A stretch of DNA of 64,000 nucleotides from CAZRIP01 sp964600165. GTDB taxonomy: Bacteria; Elusimicrobiota; Elusimicrobia; UBA1565; UBA9628. The stretch spans positions 1 to 64,000 of the forward strand of contig CAZRIP010000006.1 in NCBI GenBank assembly GCA_964600165.1, in the 5' to 3' direction. Of this stretch, positions 36,324-44,069 are shown in pieces (the first letter of the stretch is position 1; every line of letters starts with the position of its first letter). The position numbers were made by a program, and so were the translations under genes. Under the pieces are notes generated by a model. That model saw only the letters and a program-made list of their open reading frames with translations, was not told where the DNA came from and searched no databases.

Positions 36324-37114
36324 CAGCTCTTCTTGCCCTCCGCCGGCTCGGGCTCGAACTCCTTGAGCTTCATCTGGATCGGTCCGTGGCTCAGGCCGTC
36401 GACGAACTGGCGGATGTAGGGGTTGGTGCTGACCTTGATGATCTCGGGATGGGCCACGCCCAAGACGCGGCCGTCGTGGAGCATGGCGATTCTGCTCGCG
36501 ATCTTATAGGCCGACTTCATGTCGTGAGTGACGACGATCGAGGTGACCTTCAATTTTTTCTGGAGGTCGAGGATCAGGTCGTTGATGACGTCCGACATGA
36601 TCGGATCCAAGCCCGTCGTGGGCTCATCATATAAAATATATGACGGTTCGGCGGCGATCGCGCGCGCGAGCGCGACCCGCTTTTTCATGCCGCCGGAGAG
36701 CTCGGAGGGCTTGAAGTCCTCGACGTCCTTGAGGCCGACGAGGGCGAGCTTCTCGGTGGCGATCTGACGATATTTGGACGCCGGGATGTCGGTGAGGTAA
36801 CGAAGGCCGAAAGTGATGTTCTCCCAGACCGTCATCGAGTCGAAGAGCGCCGCCTCCTGGAAGAGGTAGCCGAAGCGCCGGCGGTATTGCGCGACGTCCG
36901 ACTCCCGGGTGAGCTTGGTGATGTCCATGCCGTCGACGGTGATCGAGCCGGAATCCGGCTGCACCAGTCCGATGACGCTTTTTAAGAACGTGCTCTTGCC
37001 GCAGCCCGAGCCGCCGATGATGCAGAGCGTCTCGCCGCTTTCCACGACGAGATCGACGCCGCGCAAGATCTGGCGCTTGCCGTAGCTCTTCTTGACGTCC
37101 TTGGCGTCGATCAA
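36323..37114 (-). CDS. mlaF: Mla ABC transporter ATPase
   Basis: 263 residues with a TTG start overlapping the mlaE stop (TTGA). Walker A GGSGCGKST (34-42), Q-loop LFQEAALF, signature LSGGMKKRVALARA, Walker B YILYDEPTTGLD and H-loop VTHD. Provides energy for the MCE lipid-transport complex. The apparent longer frame running into mlaE is an artefact of the N gap and is not a fusion. Confidence 0.95.
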   Translation of the reverse strand: MIDAKDVKKSYGKRQILRGVDLVVESGETLCIIGGSGCGKSTFLKSVIGLVQPDSGSITVDGMDITKLTRESDVAQYRRRFGYLFQEAALFDSMTVWENITFGLRYLTDIPASKYRQIATEKLALVGLKDVEDFKPSELSGGMKKRVALARAIAAEPSYILYDEPTTGLDPIMSDVINDLILDLQKKLKVTSIVVTHDMKSAYKIASRIAMLHDGRVLGVAHPEIIKVSTNPYIRQFVDGLSHGPIQMKLKEFEPEPAEGKKS

Positions 37115-37924
37115 GTGATCCCCAGCGCGACGAGCACCGCTGTGACGAAGTAATCCAACAAGAGAACGGACACCATGGACATCACGACCGCGGACGTCGT
37201 CGACTTGCCTACGCCCTCGGCGCCGCCGTGCGTCGTTATGCCCTTGAAGCAGCATATGAAAGCTATTACTGTCCCGAATACGTAGTTCTTGACGTAGCCG
37301 TGGACGAAATGGCGGATCTCCATGTTGTCGATGATGTCGTGCCAGTAGACGTTCGCCGGGATGTGGAGCTTGACCGACGCGACGACGTAGCCGCCGATGA
37401 TGCCCGAGAAGTCGGAGACGACCGTGAGAAAAGGCAGCACGGCGATGAACGCGAGCACGCGCGGGATGACGAGATAGCGGATCGGGTCGGTGCCGAGGGT
37501 GTAAAGCGCGTCGATCTGCTCGGTCACCTTCATCGTNNNNNNNNNNCATCGTGCCGAGCTCGGCGGCGATGGCCGCGCCCGCGCGACCGGAGACGACGAG
37601 CGAAGTCATCACCGGCGAAAGCTCCATCACCATCGCGAAGGAGACCACCGTGCCGACGAAAAGCGGCTCGTTGAAGAAGTGCTTGGACGACGCGCCGGAC
37701 TGGAGCGCGAGCACCATGCCCGTGAAAAAAGCCGTCATCGCGCTGACCGGCAAGGACTCGACGCCGATGCGCTGCATCTGGATCACGGTCTGGCGCCACT
37801 CGATCTTCGACTTCGTCATCCAGGTGAACGTAGAGCGCACCATGAACGCGAACTGGCCCGCGGTCTCGACCAGATCCAAAAGCCGCCGCCCGAGCAGGCC
37901 GAACGCTTCTTCGAAGAACGTCAT
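37111..37924 (-). CDS. mlaE: Mla ABC transporter permease, interrupted by scaffold gap
   Basis: MlaE/DUF140 permease. ATG at 37924 overlaps the alr stop (ATGA). The N-terminal half (to SGRAGAAIAAELGTM) and C-terminal half (KVTEQIDALYTLGTDPIRYLVIPR to the stop) are in different frames only because 10 Ns intervene; the six bases CATCGT occur on both sides. Removing the Ns and one CATCGT copy gives a continuous protein of about 265 residues with the expected ELGTMKVTEQIDAL junction. Five membrane helices. Confidence 0.9.
37537..37546. other. Assembly gap (10 N) inside mlaE
   Basis: Ten Ns flanked on both sides by CATCGT. The flanks encode adjacent, non-missing parts of one conserved protein, so the true gap is probably zero and the contig ends overlap by six bases. 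Confidence 0.9.
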
Positions 37925-39072
37925 GGCAGATAAACCCGCGGCACGCGCGAGGAAATGGCGCACGTGACTTCATAGGAGATCGTGCCGGCCGTTTTCGCGA
38001 TGTCTTGCGCCGTGATCGCCTGCCGTCCCTGGCGGCCGATGAGCACCACGTCCTCGCCGACGCGCGCGGCGGGCGCGGCGGTGACGTCCACCGTCAGCAT
38101 GTCCATCGACACGCGCCCCACGACGGGGCAGCGTTTGCCGCCGATCAACACGCTGGCTTTGTTTGAGAGAAGGCGCGGGTAGCCGTCGGCGTACCCGACG
38201 GGCACGGTGGCGATGCGCGCCGCGCGGCGGGCGCGAAACGTCGCGCCGTAGCCGACAGTGCTGCCTGGGGCGACCGTTTTCAAGAACACGATCTTTGATT
38301 TTAGCGAAAGTACGGGCGAAAAGCCCGCGCAAAGTCCGTAGATCGCGCCGCCCGGCCGGACCAAGTCCAGGCGCGCGGCGGCGTAGGACAGCGCCGCGGC
38401 GGAGTTGGCCGCGTGGCGCAGGAAGCGGGCCGGAGCGCTGACCTTTCGCAGGGTCTCTTGAAAGCGCGCGAGCTGGGCCGAAGTCCGCGCTCGGTCGGAC
38501 TCCGCGCTCGCCAGATGAGTGTAGACGCCCTCGAGCTTGAGATGGGGCTGCTCCGCGATGAACGAGGCCACGGCGGCTCCGGCCGCCGGACTGACGCCGA
38601 TGCGGCCCATGCCCGTGTCGATCTTCAAGTGACAGCCCAGCCGGCGCCCGACGCGCGCCGCGGCGTCGACGAGCCGCCGCGCGGCCTCGAAGCTCGCCAC
38701 GGTCGGCGTGAGACGATACTCCGCGGCCGCGAGAAAACTTTCGAACGGGTAGAGGCTGCCGAGCACGAGGATCGGGAGCTTGAGCTCCGCCTCGCGAAGA
38801 AGGACTCCCTCCTCCACGGAGGAAACACCCAGCCAATCCGCGGCGCGCGCTTTCTCGGCCGCCTTCGCGCAAGCCGCCGCGCCGTGGCCGTAGGCGTTGG
38901 CCTTCACGACGAACATGAGCTTGGTCTTCTTCGGGATTTTTTCGCGGAAGCGCCGGAGATTGGCGCCGATCTGCGACAGATCGACCTCGGCCCACGTGGG
39001 CCGGAAGAATCGCCGGGAAGACCCGGGCTGGGCGGTCATGCGCTCGTCAGCATCGGAAATTGTGACGGACAT
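37921..39072 (-). CDS. alr: Alanine racemase
   Basis: 383 residues as drawn. PLP lysine in VVKANAYGHG near residue 58; C-terminal catalytic Tyr in VGYGATFRA; VPVGYADGYPR and GRVSMDMLTVD are typical. Supplies D-Ala for peptidoglycan. The ATG at 39072 sits within a TAGAAT, so if that is a -10, translation may start at the ATG at 39039 instead (11 residues shorter), which would not harm the fold. The mla genes follow with ATGA/TTGA overlaps. Confidence 0.93.
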   Translation of the reverse strand: MSVTISDADERMTAQPGSSRRFFRPTWAEVDLSQIGANLRRFREKIPKKTKLMFVVKANAYGHGAAACAKAAEKARAADWLGVSSVEEGVLLREAELKLPILVLGSLYPFESFLAAAEYRLTPTVASFEAARRLVDAAARVGRRLGCHLKIDTGMGRIGVSPAAGAAVASFIAEQPHLKLEGVYTHLASAESDRARTSAQLARFQETLRKVSAPARFLRHAANSAAALSYAAARLDLVRPGGAIYGLCAGFSPVLSLKSKIVFLKTVAPGSTVGYGATFRARRAARIATVPVGYADGYPRLLSNKASVLIGGKRCPVVGRVSMDMLTVDVTAAPAARVGEDVVLIGRQGRQAITAQDIAKTAGTISYEVTCAISSRVPRVYLP

Positions 39073-39124
39073 TCTACCAAGTGGCGCACACTGAGAGGTA
39101 AAATCGGCACCCGCCGCGCGGCGG

Positions 39125-39154
39125 ATACATACTATGGGCGCCCATAGTATGTAT
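39125..39154. repeat. Dispersed palindrome, perfect 30-bp copy
   Basis: Perfect 30-base palindrome, arm ATACATACTATGGGC, six bases after the dnaB stop and 52 bases before alr. The other copies are at 6985-7010 (decayed) and 52444-52469 (perfect 26). No T-run follows on either side. Confidence 0.9.
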
Positions 39155-39160
39155 GCGGCT

Positions 39161-40579
39161 TCAGCCGAACGACGTCTGCGTCTCTTCGAACTCGGTGGGC
39201 TCGGGCTCCTGGCTGCCGGAGTCAGTGGCCGCGTTGGTGAACTTCGTGTAACTGCGCAGGAACTTCACCTCGGCGATGCCGGTCGGGCCCTGGCGCTGCT
39301 TGGCGATGATGACCTCGGCCTTGCTGTCGTCGACGGAGGGATCGTTGGGCTTGTAGTACGCCTCGCGGTAAATGAACATCACGAGGTCGGCGTCCTGCTC
39401 CAGGGCCCCGGACTCGCGCAGGTCGGAGAGCTGCGGCCGCGCGTCCGTGCGGCCTTTTTCCTCGGTGCGGCGCGAGAGCTGCGAAAGGGCGATGACGGGC
39501 AGGTTCAGATCGCGCGCGAGGAACTTGAGGCCGCGAGAGATCTCGGAGACCTCTTGCTGCCGAGACTCGCTTCTAAAAGAGGAGCCGCGCATCAGCTGCA
39601 AGTAGTCGATCACGATCGCGCCGAGCTCCTTGCCCTTGCGGCGCTGCTCGGCCGCCACTTGGCGCGCGAGCGAGCGCACGCCGAGCACGGACAAGCCGGG
39701 CGTGTCGACGACGAAGAGCGGCGCGTCGGAGAAGCGGGCGGCCGCGTTCGTCAGATCGGTCCACTTCTCGCGCGGGAAGAAGCCGTCCTTGATGTTGCGC
39801 AGGTTGACGCGCGCCTCGGCGGCGATGAAGCGCTGCATGATGGCGTGCCGGCTCATCTCCATCGAGAAGACGAGGACCGGCATCGGCTTGTCGGCCAGCA
39901 CGATGTTCGCGGCGATGTTCATGGCGAGCGCCGTCTTGCCTTGCGAAGGGCGCGCGGCCAGGAGGATCAGGTCCGACTTCTGGAAGCCGGACGTCATGTT
40001 GTCCAAGGCCTTCAGGCCCGACGCGATGCCGGTGACGGCTTCTTTTCTCTTGTGCGCGATCTCGATCTGCTCGATGACCTCGTGCGCGAGGTCCTTGGCC
40101 TCGACGACGTTGTGCATCGTCTGGCGCTCGGCGACCTTGAGGACGCCGGCTTGCGCTTGATCCAAGATCTCGTTGGGCTCGCGCGCCTCGGAGTAGCACT
40201 CGGTAATGGTGTTCGTGCAGGCGTTGATGAGCTCGCGCAGGATCGCCTTCTCTTTGACCAGGCGCGCGTAGTAATCGACGTGGGCCGCGGTGGCGACCTT
40301 GTGGATGACGTCGGTGAGGTACTGCATCCCGCCGACGGCGTCGAGCTGCTTGGACTTGCGCAGCTCCTCGCCGGCGGTGACGAGGTCGACGCCGTCGCCG
40401 CGCAAATACAGGTCGCGCAGGGCCGCGAAGATCTTGCGGTGGGACTCCTGGTAGAAGTCGCGGTCGTTGAGCGCGTCGACCGCCTTTTCGACGGCGTCGC
40501 GCTCGATCATCATCGAGCCGAGGACGGCCATCTCGGCCTCGATGGCCTGCGGAGGCAGCTGGACGCGGTTATCGGCCAT
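39161..40579 (-). CDS. dnaB: Replicative DNA helicase DnaB
   Basis: 472 residues. N-terminal primase-binding helices (LPPQAIEAEMAVLGSMM), Walker A ARPSQGKTAL near residue 200, Walker B GAIVIDYLQLM, LSQLSRRTEEK and the arginine-finger region ESGALEQDADLVMFIYR. Hexameric helicase at the replication fork. Last gene of rpsF-ssb-rpsR-rplI-dnaB, a standard bacterial order. No intein. Confidence 0.98.
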   Translation of the reverse strand: MADNRVQLPPQAIEAEMAVLGSMMIERDAVEKAVDALNDRDFYQESHRKIFAALRDLYLRGDGVDLVTAGEELRKSKQLDAVGGMQYLTDVIHKVATAAHVDYYARLVKEKAILRELINACTNTITECYSEAREPNEILDQAQAGVLKVAERQTMHNVVEAKDLAHEVIEQIEIAHKRKEAVTGIASGLKALDNMTSGFQKSDLILLAARPSQGKTALAMNIAANIVLADKPMPVLVFSMEMSRHAIMQRFIAAEARVNLRNIKDGFFPREKWTDLTNAAARFSDAPLFVVDTPGLSVLGVRSLARQVAAEQRRKGKELGAIVIDYLQLMRGSSFRSESRQQEVSEISRGLKFLARDLNLPVIALSQLSRRTEEKGRTDARPQLSDLRESGALEQDADLVMFIYREAYYKPNDPSVDDSKAEVIIAKQRQGPTGIAEVKFLRSYTKFTNAATDSGSQEPEPTEFEETQTSFG

Positions 40580-40593
40580 GAGGCCTTACCCGA

Positions 40594-41040
40594 TTACTCG
40601 CGGGCCGTGACCGTGACTTTGACTTTGGCCGAGGCTTCGGGGTGGAGCCGGAGCTCGACCTCGTGCTCGCCGACCTGCTTGATGGAGGATTCGAGCGCGA
40701 CTGAATCCTTTTCTACGGTAAAGCCGCAGGACTTGAGGCTCTTGACGATGTCGCTCTTGCCGACCGAGCCGAAGAGCTTGCCCTCGGCGCCGGCGGGGCG
40801 CGAGAACGAGAGACTCACGCCGTTGATCTTGCCGGCGAGCTCCTTCATCTGCCCGAGCTTGGCCTCGGCGGCCTTGGCGCGGCGCTCCTTGGCCTTTTCC
40901 CAGGCCTTGAGCGCGGCCGGGGTCGCGAGAAGGGCGAGCTTCTTCGGCAGCAGAAAATTCCGGCCGAAGCCGTCGGAGACGTCCTTGACGTCGCCGGCGC
41001 GGCCCAATTTGTCGACGTTCGAGCGCAGGATGACCTTCAT
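40594..41040 (-). CDS. rplI: 50S ribosomal protein L9
   Basis: 148 residues, usual length. Begins MKVILRSNVDKLGRAGDVKDV, the conserved L9 N-terminal domain (GRNFLLPKKLA), then a long connecting helix and the C-terminal domain (LFGSVGKSDIV). Binds 23S rRNA. Between rpsR and dnaB. Confidence 0.97.
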   Translation of the reverse strand: MKVILRSNVDKLGRAGDVKDVSDGFGRNFLLPKKLALLATPAALKAWEKAKERRAKAAEAKLGQMKELAGKINGVSLSFSRPAGAEGKLFGSVGKSDIVKSLKSCGFTVEKDSVALESSIKQVGEHEVELRLHPEASAKVKVTVTARE

Positions 41041-41063
41041 GACAGAACCTCTACTCTACTTGA

Positions 41064-41402
41064 TTACTTGACGACGTAGGGCAACAGCGCGAGATTGCGC
41101 GCGCGCTTGATCGCCTTGGCGAGCTGGCGCTGGTGACCGGCGCAGCTGCCCGTGATGCGGCTGGAAAGGATCTTCCCGCTGTCGGTGATGAACGTGCGCA
41201 GGACCTGGATCTGCTTATAGTCGATATCGCGGACTTTCTCGGCGCAGAACCGGCAGACCTTGCGGCGGACGGGAAACGGCGGACGGCGGCGGCCGTCGGG
41301 ACGCTTGGCTCCGGCCGGACCGGACGGACGAGAAGCGGCTGCGGGAGCGGCGGCCGAGGTCTCGGCGGGCGCGGGAGTTGCGGCGGTCTCTTCAGCGGGC
41401 AT
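41064..41402 (-). CDS. rpsR: 30S ribosomal protein S18 with N-terminal extension
   Basis: 112 residues against about 75 for typical S18. The conserved part starts near residue 47 (VCRFCAEK...YKQIQVLRTFI, ITGSCAGHQRQLAKAIKRARNLALLPY). Cys in CRFC and GSC plus His make this the zinc-binding (C+) form. The first 45 residues are an Ala/Pro/Glu-rich, then Arg-rich tail. Lies between ssb and rplI. Confidence 0.95.
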   Translation of the reverse strand: MPAEETAATPAPAETSAAAPAAASRPSGPAGAKRPDGRRRPPFPVRRKVCRFCAEKVRDIDYKQIQVLRTFITDSGKILSSRITGSCAGHQRQLAKAIKRARNLALLPYVVK

Positions 41403-41834
41403 TTAGAACGGAACCTCCTCGATGGACTCGGAATCGGCGGCCGGGGCGGCGGACTTGGCGCTGCCGCTACCGGCAGCGGCATCGCCGGCCTGGCTCAGGA
41501 ACTGCATGCGGTTGGCCATGACTTCAAACACGGTGCGCTTCTGGCCGCTCTTGTCGTCGTACTCGCGGCAGGTGAGCCGGCCCTCGACGATCAAGGCCAC
41601 GCCCTTCTTGGCCTTGTCCTTCGAGCGCTCCGCGAGCTCTTTCCAGGCGACGACGTCGATATAGAACGCGTCGTCTTTCCACTCGCCGGTCTTCGAGTCC
41701 TTGACGCGGCGGTTGACCGCGATGCGGACGGTGAGCTTCGACAAGCCGCTCTGCGTGACGAAAATCTCGCCGTCGCGCGTGACGCGACCGGCCAGCAGGG
41801 CGAAGTTGATCTCGGGAAGACGAACGCCGCTCAT
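41403..41834 (-). CDS. ssb: Single-stranded DNA-binding protein
   Basis: 143 residues. OB fold with AGRVTRDGEIFVTQSGLSKL, DDAFYIDVVAWKELAE and VEGRLTCREYDDKSGQKRT; low-complexity linker; acidic tip ending EEVPF, which matches the conserved SSB C-terminal peptide that recruits repair and replication proteins. The stop abuts rpsR's ATG. Confidence 0.96.
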   Translation of the reverse strand: MSGVRLPEINFALLAGRVTRDGEIFVTQSGLSKLTVRIAVNRRVKDSKTGEWKDDAFYIDVVAWKELAERSKDKAKKGVALIVEGRLTCREYDDKSGQKRTVFEVMANRMQFLSQAGDAAAGSGSAKSAAPAADSESIEEVPF

Positions 41835-41837
41835 CGG

Positions 41838-42212
41838 TTACTCCTGCGCGGCGGAAGCCGCGGTCGCCGCGGTCGCGGCCGCGGGAATCGCCTTGGGCTT
41901 CTTCGCTTTCTTCTCGCGCATCTTGCGGTCCTGCGCGACGACGGTCATGTTGCGCATGATGCTGTCGGAGATGCTGAAATTATGGCCGAGCTTCTTGAGC
42001 AGGCCGGGCGTCGCCTTGTATTTGAAGTAGGCGTAGACGCCCTCGCGGTTCTTGCCGATCATGTGGGTCAGCTTGCGCCGCCCCCAGATCTCGTTGTTGA
42101 CCATCTCGCCGCCGTCGGCGGCGATGGTCTGCTTCGTCTTCTCGACGAACTCGGCGACCTCGGGGTCGGACATCACGGGCTTGAGGATCAGGACGGTTTC
42201 GTAAATATGCAT
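41838..42212 (-). CDS. rpsF: 30S ribosomal protein S6
   Basis: 124 residues starting MHIYETVLILKP, the standard S6 start, so the ATG at 42212 is firm. Core to about residue 95 (WGRRKLTHMIGKNREGVYAYF), then a Lys/Ala-rich tail. No ribosome site precedes the ATG; the -10 TATAGT is only nine bases away, so the first gene of this essential operon appears to be translated from a nearly leaderless mRNA. Confidence 0.96.
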   Translation of the reverse strand: MHIYETVLILKPVMSDPEVAEFVEKTKQTIAADGGEMVNNEIWGRRKLTHMIGKNREGVYAYFKYKATPGLLKKLGHNFSISDSIMRNMTVVAQDRKMREKKAKKPKAIPAAATAATAASAAQE

Positions 42213-42221
42213 GGGATCGAT

Positions 42222-42251
42222 ACTATAGCAAATTCCTTTCGTCGATGACAA
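42222..42251 (-). promoter_or_regulatory. rpsF operon promoter
   Basis: TTGTCA (42246-42251) and TATAGT (42222-42227), 18 bases apart; nine bases from -10 to ATG. Confidence 0.7.
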
Positions 42252-42323
42252 GAAAATGAATGGCTTCCCGCCCTTGACGGCGCGACGGGCCGCTGATATG
42301 CTTCTCCTTAAGAGACGCACGGG

Positions 42324-43298
42324 ATGAGACTTCGCGATCTTACCATTTTGGCCGCGCTCGCGCTAGCGGCCTGTCCGGTCCGCGCCGAATCGTTCGGATC
42401 ATGGGCCGCCAAGGGCGACAAGCTCGAGAAGCGCGGCGACGACGACGGGGCGCGCGGCGCCTATTCGCAGGCCCTAAAACTCTGGCGTAAGAAAGACGGC
42501 AAGGCGCCCAAGGCCAAGGTCCTTTCCGCGCGCGCGGCGCTCTTCGAGAAGAACCAAGCCTGGGAAAACGCGATCAGGGACCTTGCGGCCGCGGCCGAGA
42601 TATCGACGAGAACGGCTTCTTACCGTTATCGCGCCGGCCGCGACGCGCTCGAGCTCGGGCGTCCCTCGGAAGCCATCACGTGGTTCTACAAGGCCACGAA
42701 GCTCAACCTCAGCTATAAAGAGGCGTTTTACGACCGCGCGCGCGCCTACGAGGCCACCGGCGACCTCGAGTTCGCCCGGGAGGACTACCGCACGGCCTGC
42801 CGGCTCGCCGTCAAAGCCGCGTGCGCGCGCGAGAAAGAGCTCAAAGCCGGGCGGAAACCCGCGGCGGCGCCGGACAGCTCCAAAGCCGTCCACTCGTCGA
42901 CGGCTCCGGCGGCCGGCGCGCTCAAAGCCGTCCGAATCCAGAAGCCGCTGCCGCCGCCGCCCGACGAGTTCAAACCCGCTCCGAGCAAGCCCAAGAACGG
43001 AGTGGAGATCAAGCGCAAGACGACGCGCGTGGCCAAGGCCTCGGTCAAGAATTTCTCCGCGTGCCTCGACGGCCTCGACGCCTGCGTCGCCGGCGGAGGG
43101 ACGTTCGGGGACTGCGTCGGCCAGGCGGGGATCTGCGAGAAGAAGGCCGCGAAAGGCTGCTGCCCTCAAGCGTGCGTCGAGAGCTTCAAGGCGCTCGTCG
43201 ACGCCGAGGACAAGAGCGAGGCCGCGGCCTTCCGCGAGACGTTCAAGGCCGACGCCGACTGCGTCAAGAGTTCCTCCGCCAAAGGCGGAAGCGAATAA
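42324..43298 (+). CDS. Exported TPR protein with Cys-rich C-terminus
   Basis: 324 residues. Signal peptide to about residue 21. Three TPR-like helical pairs (about 30-170: KGDKLEKRGDDDGARGAYSQAL, YRAGRDALELGRPSEAITWFYKA, YDRARAYEATGDLEFAREDY), a Pro/Lys-rich linker and a C-terminal piece with eight Cys (SACLDGLDACV, GDCVGQAGICEKK, GCCPQACVE, ADCVKS), probably disulfide-bonded. Adaptor role inferred. Divergent from rpsF. Confidence 0.8.
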   Translation: MRLRDLTILAALALAACPVRAESFGSWAAKGDKLEKRGDDDGARGAYSQALKLWRKKDGKAPKAKVLSARAALFEKNQAWENAIRDLAAAAEISTRTASYRYRAGRDALELGRPSEAITWFYKATKLNLSYKEAFYDRARAYEATGDLEFAREDYRTACRLAVKAACAREKELKAGRKPAAAPDSSKAVHSSTAPAAGALKAVRIQKPLPPPPDEFKPAPSKPKNGVEIKRKTTRVAKASVKNFSACLDGLDACVAGGGTFGDCVGQAGICEKKAAKGCCPQACVESFKALVDAEDKSEAAAFRETFKADADCVKSSSAKGGSE

Positions 43299-43301
43299 TA
43301 C

Positions 43302-43330
43302 TTGACAGCAGATGACGCATGACATACACT
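43302..43330 (+). promoter_or_regulatory. Strong promoter of the HTH gene
   Basis: Perfect TTGACA (43302-43307), 17-base spacer, TACACT (43325-43330), only four bases after the preceding stop codon. Confidence 0.85.
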
Positions 43331-43364
43331 GGAGCAGGTAGACGGTAATAGATCGCAAAAGAAG

Positions 43365-43625
43365 ATGAAACGCAAGCGCAAGCAGGTCAAGAAGGCCTAT
43401 CCCGCCGGCCCGGTCCCGGAAGTCATGGACATCAAGGCGCTCGCGCAGTATCTCGGGATGGGCCGCTCGAAGATCTACGGTCTCATCCGCCAGAAGAAGG
43501 TCCCCGCCTCCCGCATCGGCCGCCAGTATCGCTTCTCGAAGTCGCTCGTCGACGCCTGGCTCAAAGAGCGGCTGATCATGAAGCCGGAAGAGCCTCAGAT
43601 GACGCTCTTCCAGAAGCCGCGCTAG
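43365..43625 (+). CDS. Excisionase-like (MerR-type) helix-turn-helix protein
   Basis: 86 residues. Lys/Arg-rich N-terminus, then a winged-helix segment MDIKALAQYLGMGRSKIYGLIRQKKVPASRIGRQYRFSKSLVD typical of the helix_turn_helix_17/excisionase family. DNA binding expected; regulator or Xis-like accessory factor cannot be told apart. No integrase, att site or phage gene nearby, so a resident regulator is more likely. Driven by a near-consensus promoter. Confidence 0.85.
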   Translation: MKRKRKQVKKAYPAGPVPEVMDIKALAQYLGMGRSKIYGLIRQKKVPASRIGRQYRFSKSLVDAWLKERLIMKPEEPQMTLFQKPR

Positions 43626-43686
43626 CCCAAAAAGCGCTCTCGACGGACGTCGGACGACGGTCGTCGAGCCTCCGACGAGAAAAACC

Positions 43687-43715
43687 TTTACTTTTTTCCG
43701 GTCATATGATAGATT
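43687..43715 (+). promoter_or_regulatory. Promoter of the small repeat protein
   Basis: TTTACT (43687-43692) and TAGATT (43710-43715) with a 17-base spacer, giving a leader of about 50 bases that carries GGAGG (43759-43763) nine bases before the ATG. Confidence 0.6.
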
Positions 43716-43772
43716 CGTCACAGAAGGGATAAGACATCTCAATCCCTCTGGACATCACGGAGGTTTTTCCAA

Positions 43773-43994
43773 ATGGCTGAGAAAGTTCAGAAGGTCGGCG
43801 TCGAGCGCACCACTGGTTTCCTCTATTACATCGACAAGCAGGGCGACGTTTCCCGCGCCAAGATGGCCCGCGGCGGCAAGAAGGGCGGCAAGCCGGAGAA
43901 GGTCGCGAAGGTCGGCCTCAAGAAGGAGAAGGGCTACCTGTACTTCCTCGACAAGAAGGGCGACGTCTCCCGCGCGAAGATGGTCAACGCGTAA
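43773..43994 (+). CDS. Small tandem-repeat protein, probably highly expressed
   Basis: 73 residues made of two copies of one unit of about 27 residues: KVGVERTTGFLYYIDKQGD (7-25) continuing VSRAKM, and KVGLKKEKGYLYFLDKKGD (46-64) continuing VSRAKM, joined by a Gly/Lys linker. Each unit suggests two or three beta strands ending in a turn with D-K-x-G-D. Strongly basic, cytoplasmic, no Cys. It has a recognisable promoter, a perfect GGAGG and a textbook terminator, as expected of an abundant protein. I recall similar short proteins in other phyla but no known function; nucleic-acid binding is only a guess. Confidence 0.85.
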   Translation: MAEKVQKVGVERTTGFLYYIDKQGDVSRAKMARGGKKGGKPEKVAKVGLKKEKGYLYFLDKKGDVSRAKMVNA

Positions 43995-44020
43995 GCGTCG
44001 ACCGAACAACGCTTAAGGGA

Positions 44021-44050
44021 ACCCCCGCCGGAAACGGCGGGGGTTTTGTT
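44021..44050 (+). terminator. Rho-independent terminator
   Basis: ACCCCCGCCG / CGGCGGGGGT, ten perfect pairs with a GAAA loop, followed by TTTGTT, directly after the small repeat gene. Confidence 0.95.
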
Positions 44051-44069
44051 TTGCTAGAGTAGCCTCTTC

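Noticed and set aside
36323..37963. Apparent fusion of an MlaE fragment with the MlaF ATPase
   Set aside because: Created by the 10-N gap shifting frame; both genes are separate once the gap is collapsed.
39134..41071. Long plus-strand frame across dnaB, rplI and rpsR
   Set aside because: Antisense shadow of well-recognised ribosomal and helicase genes.
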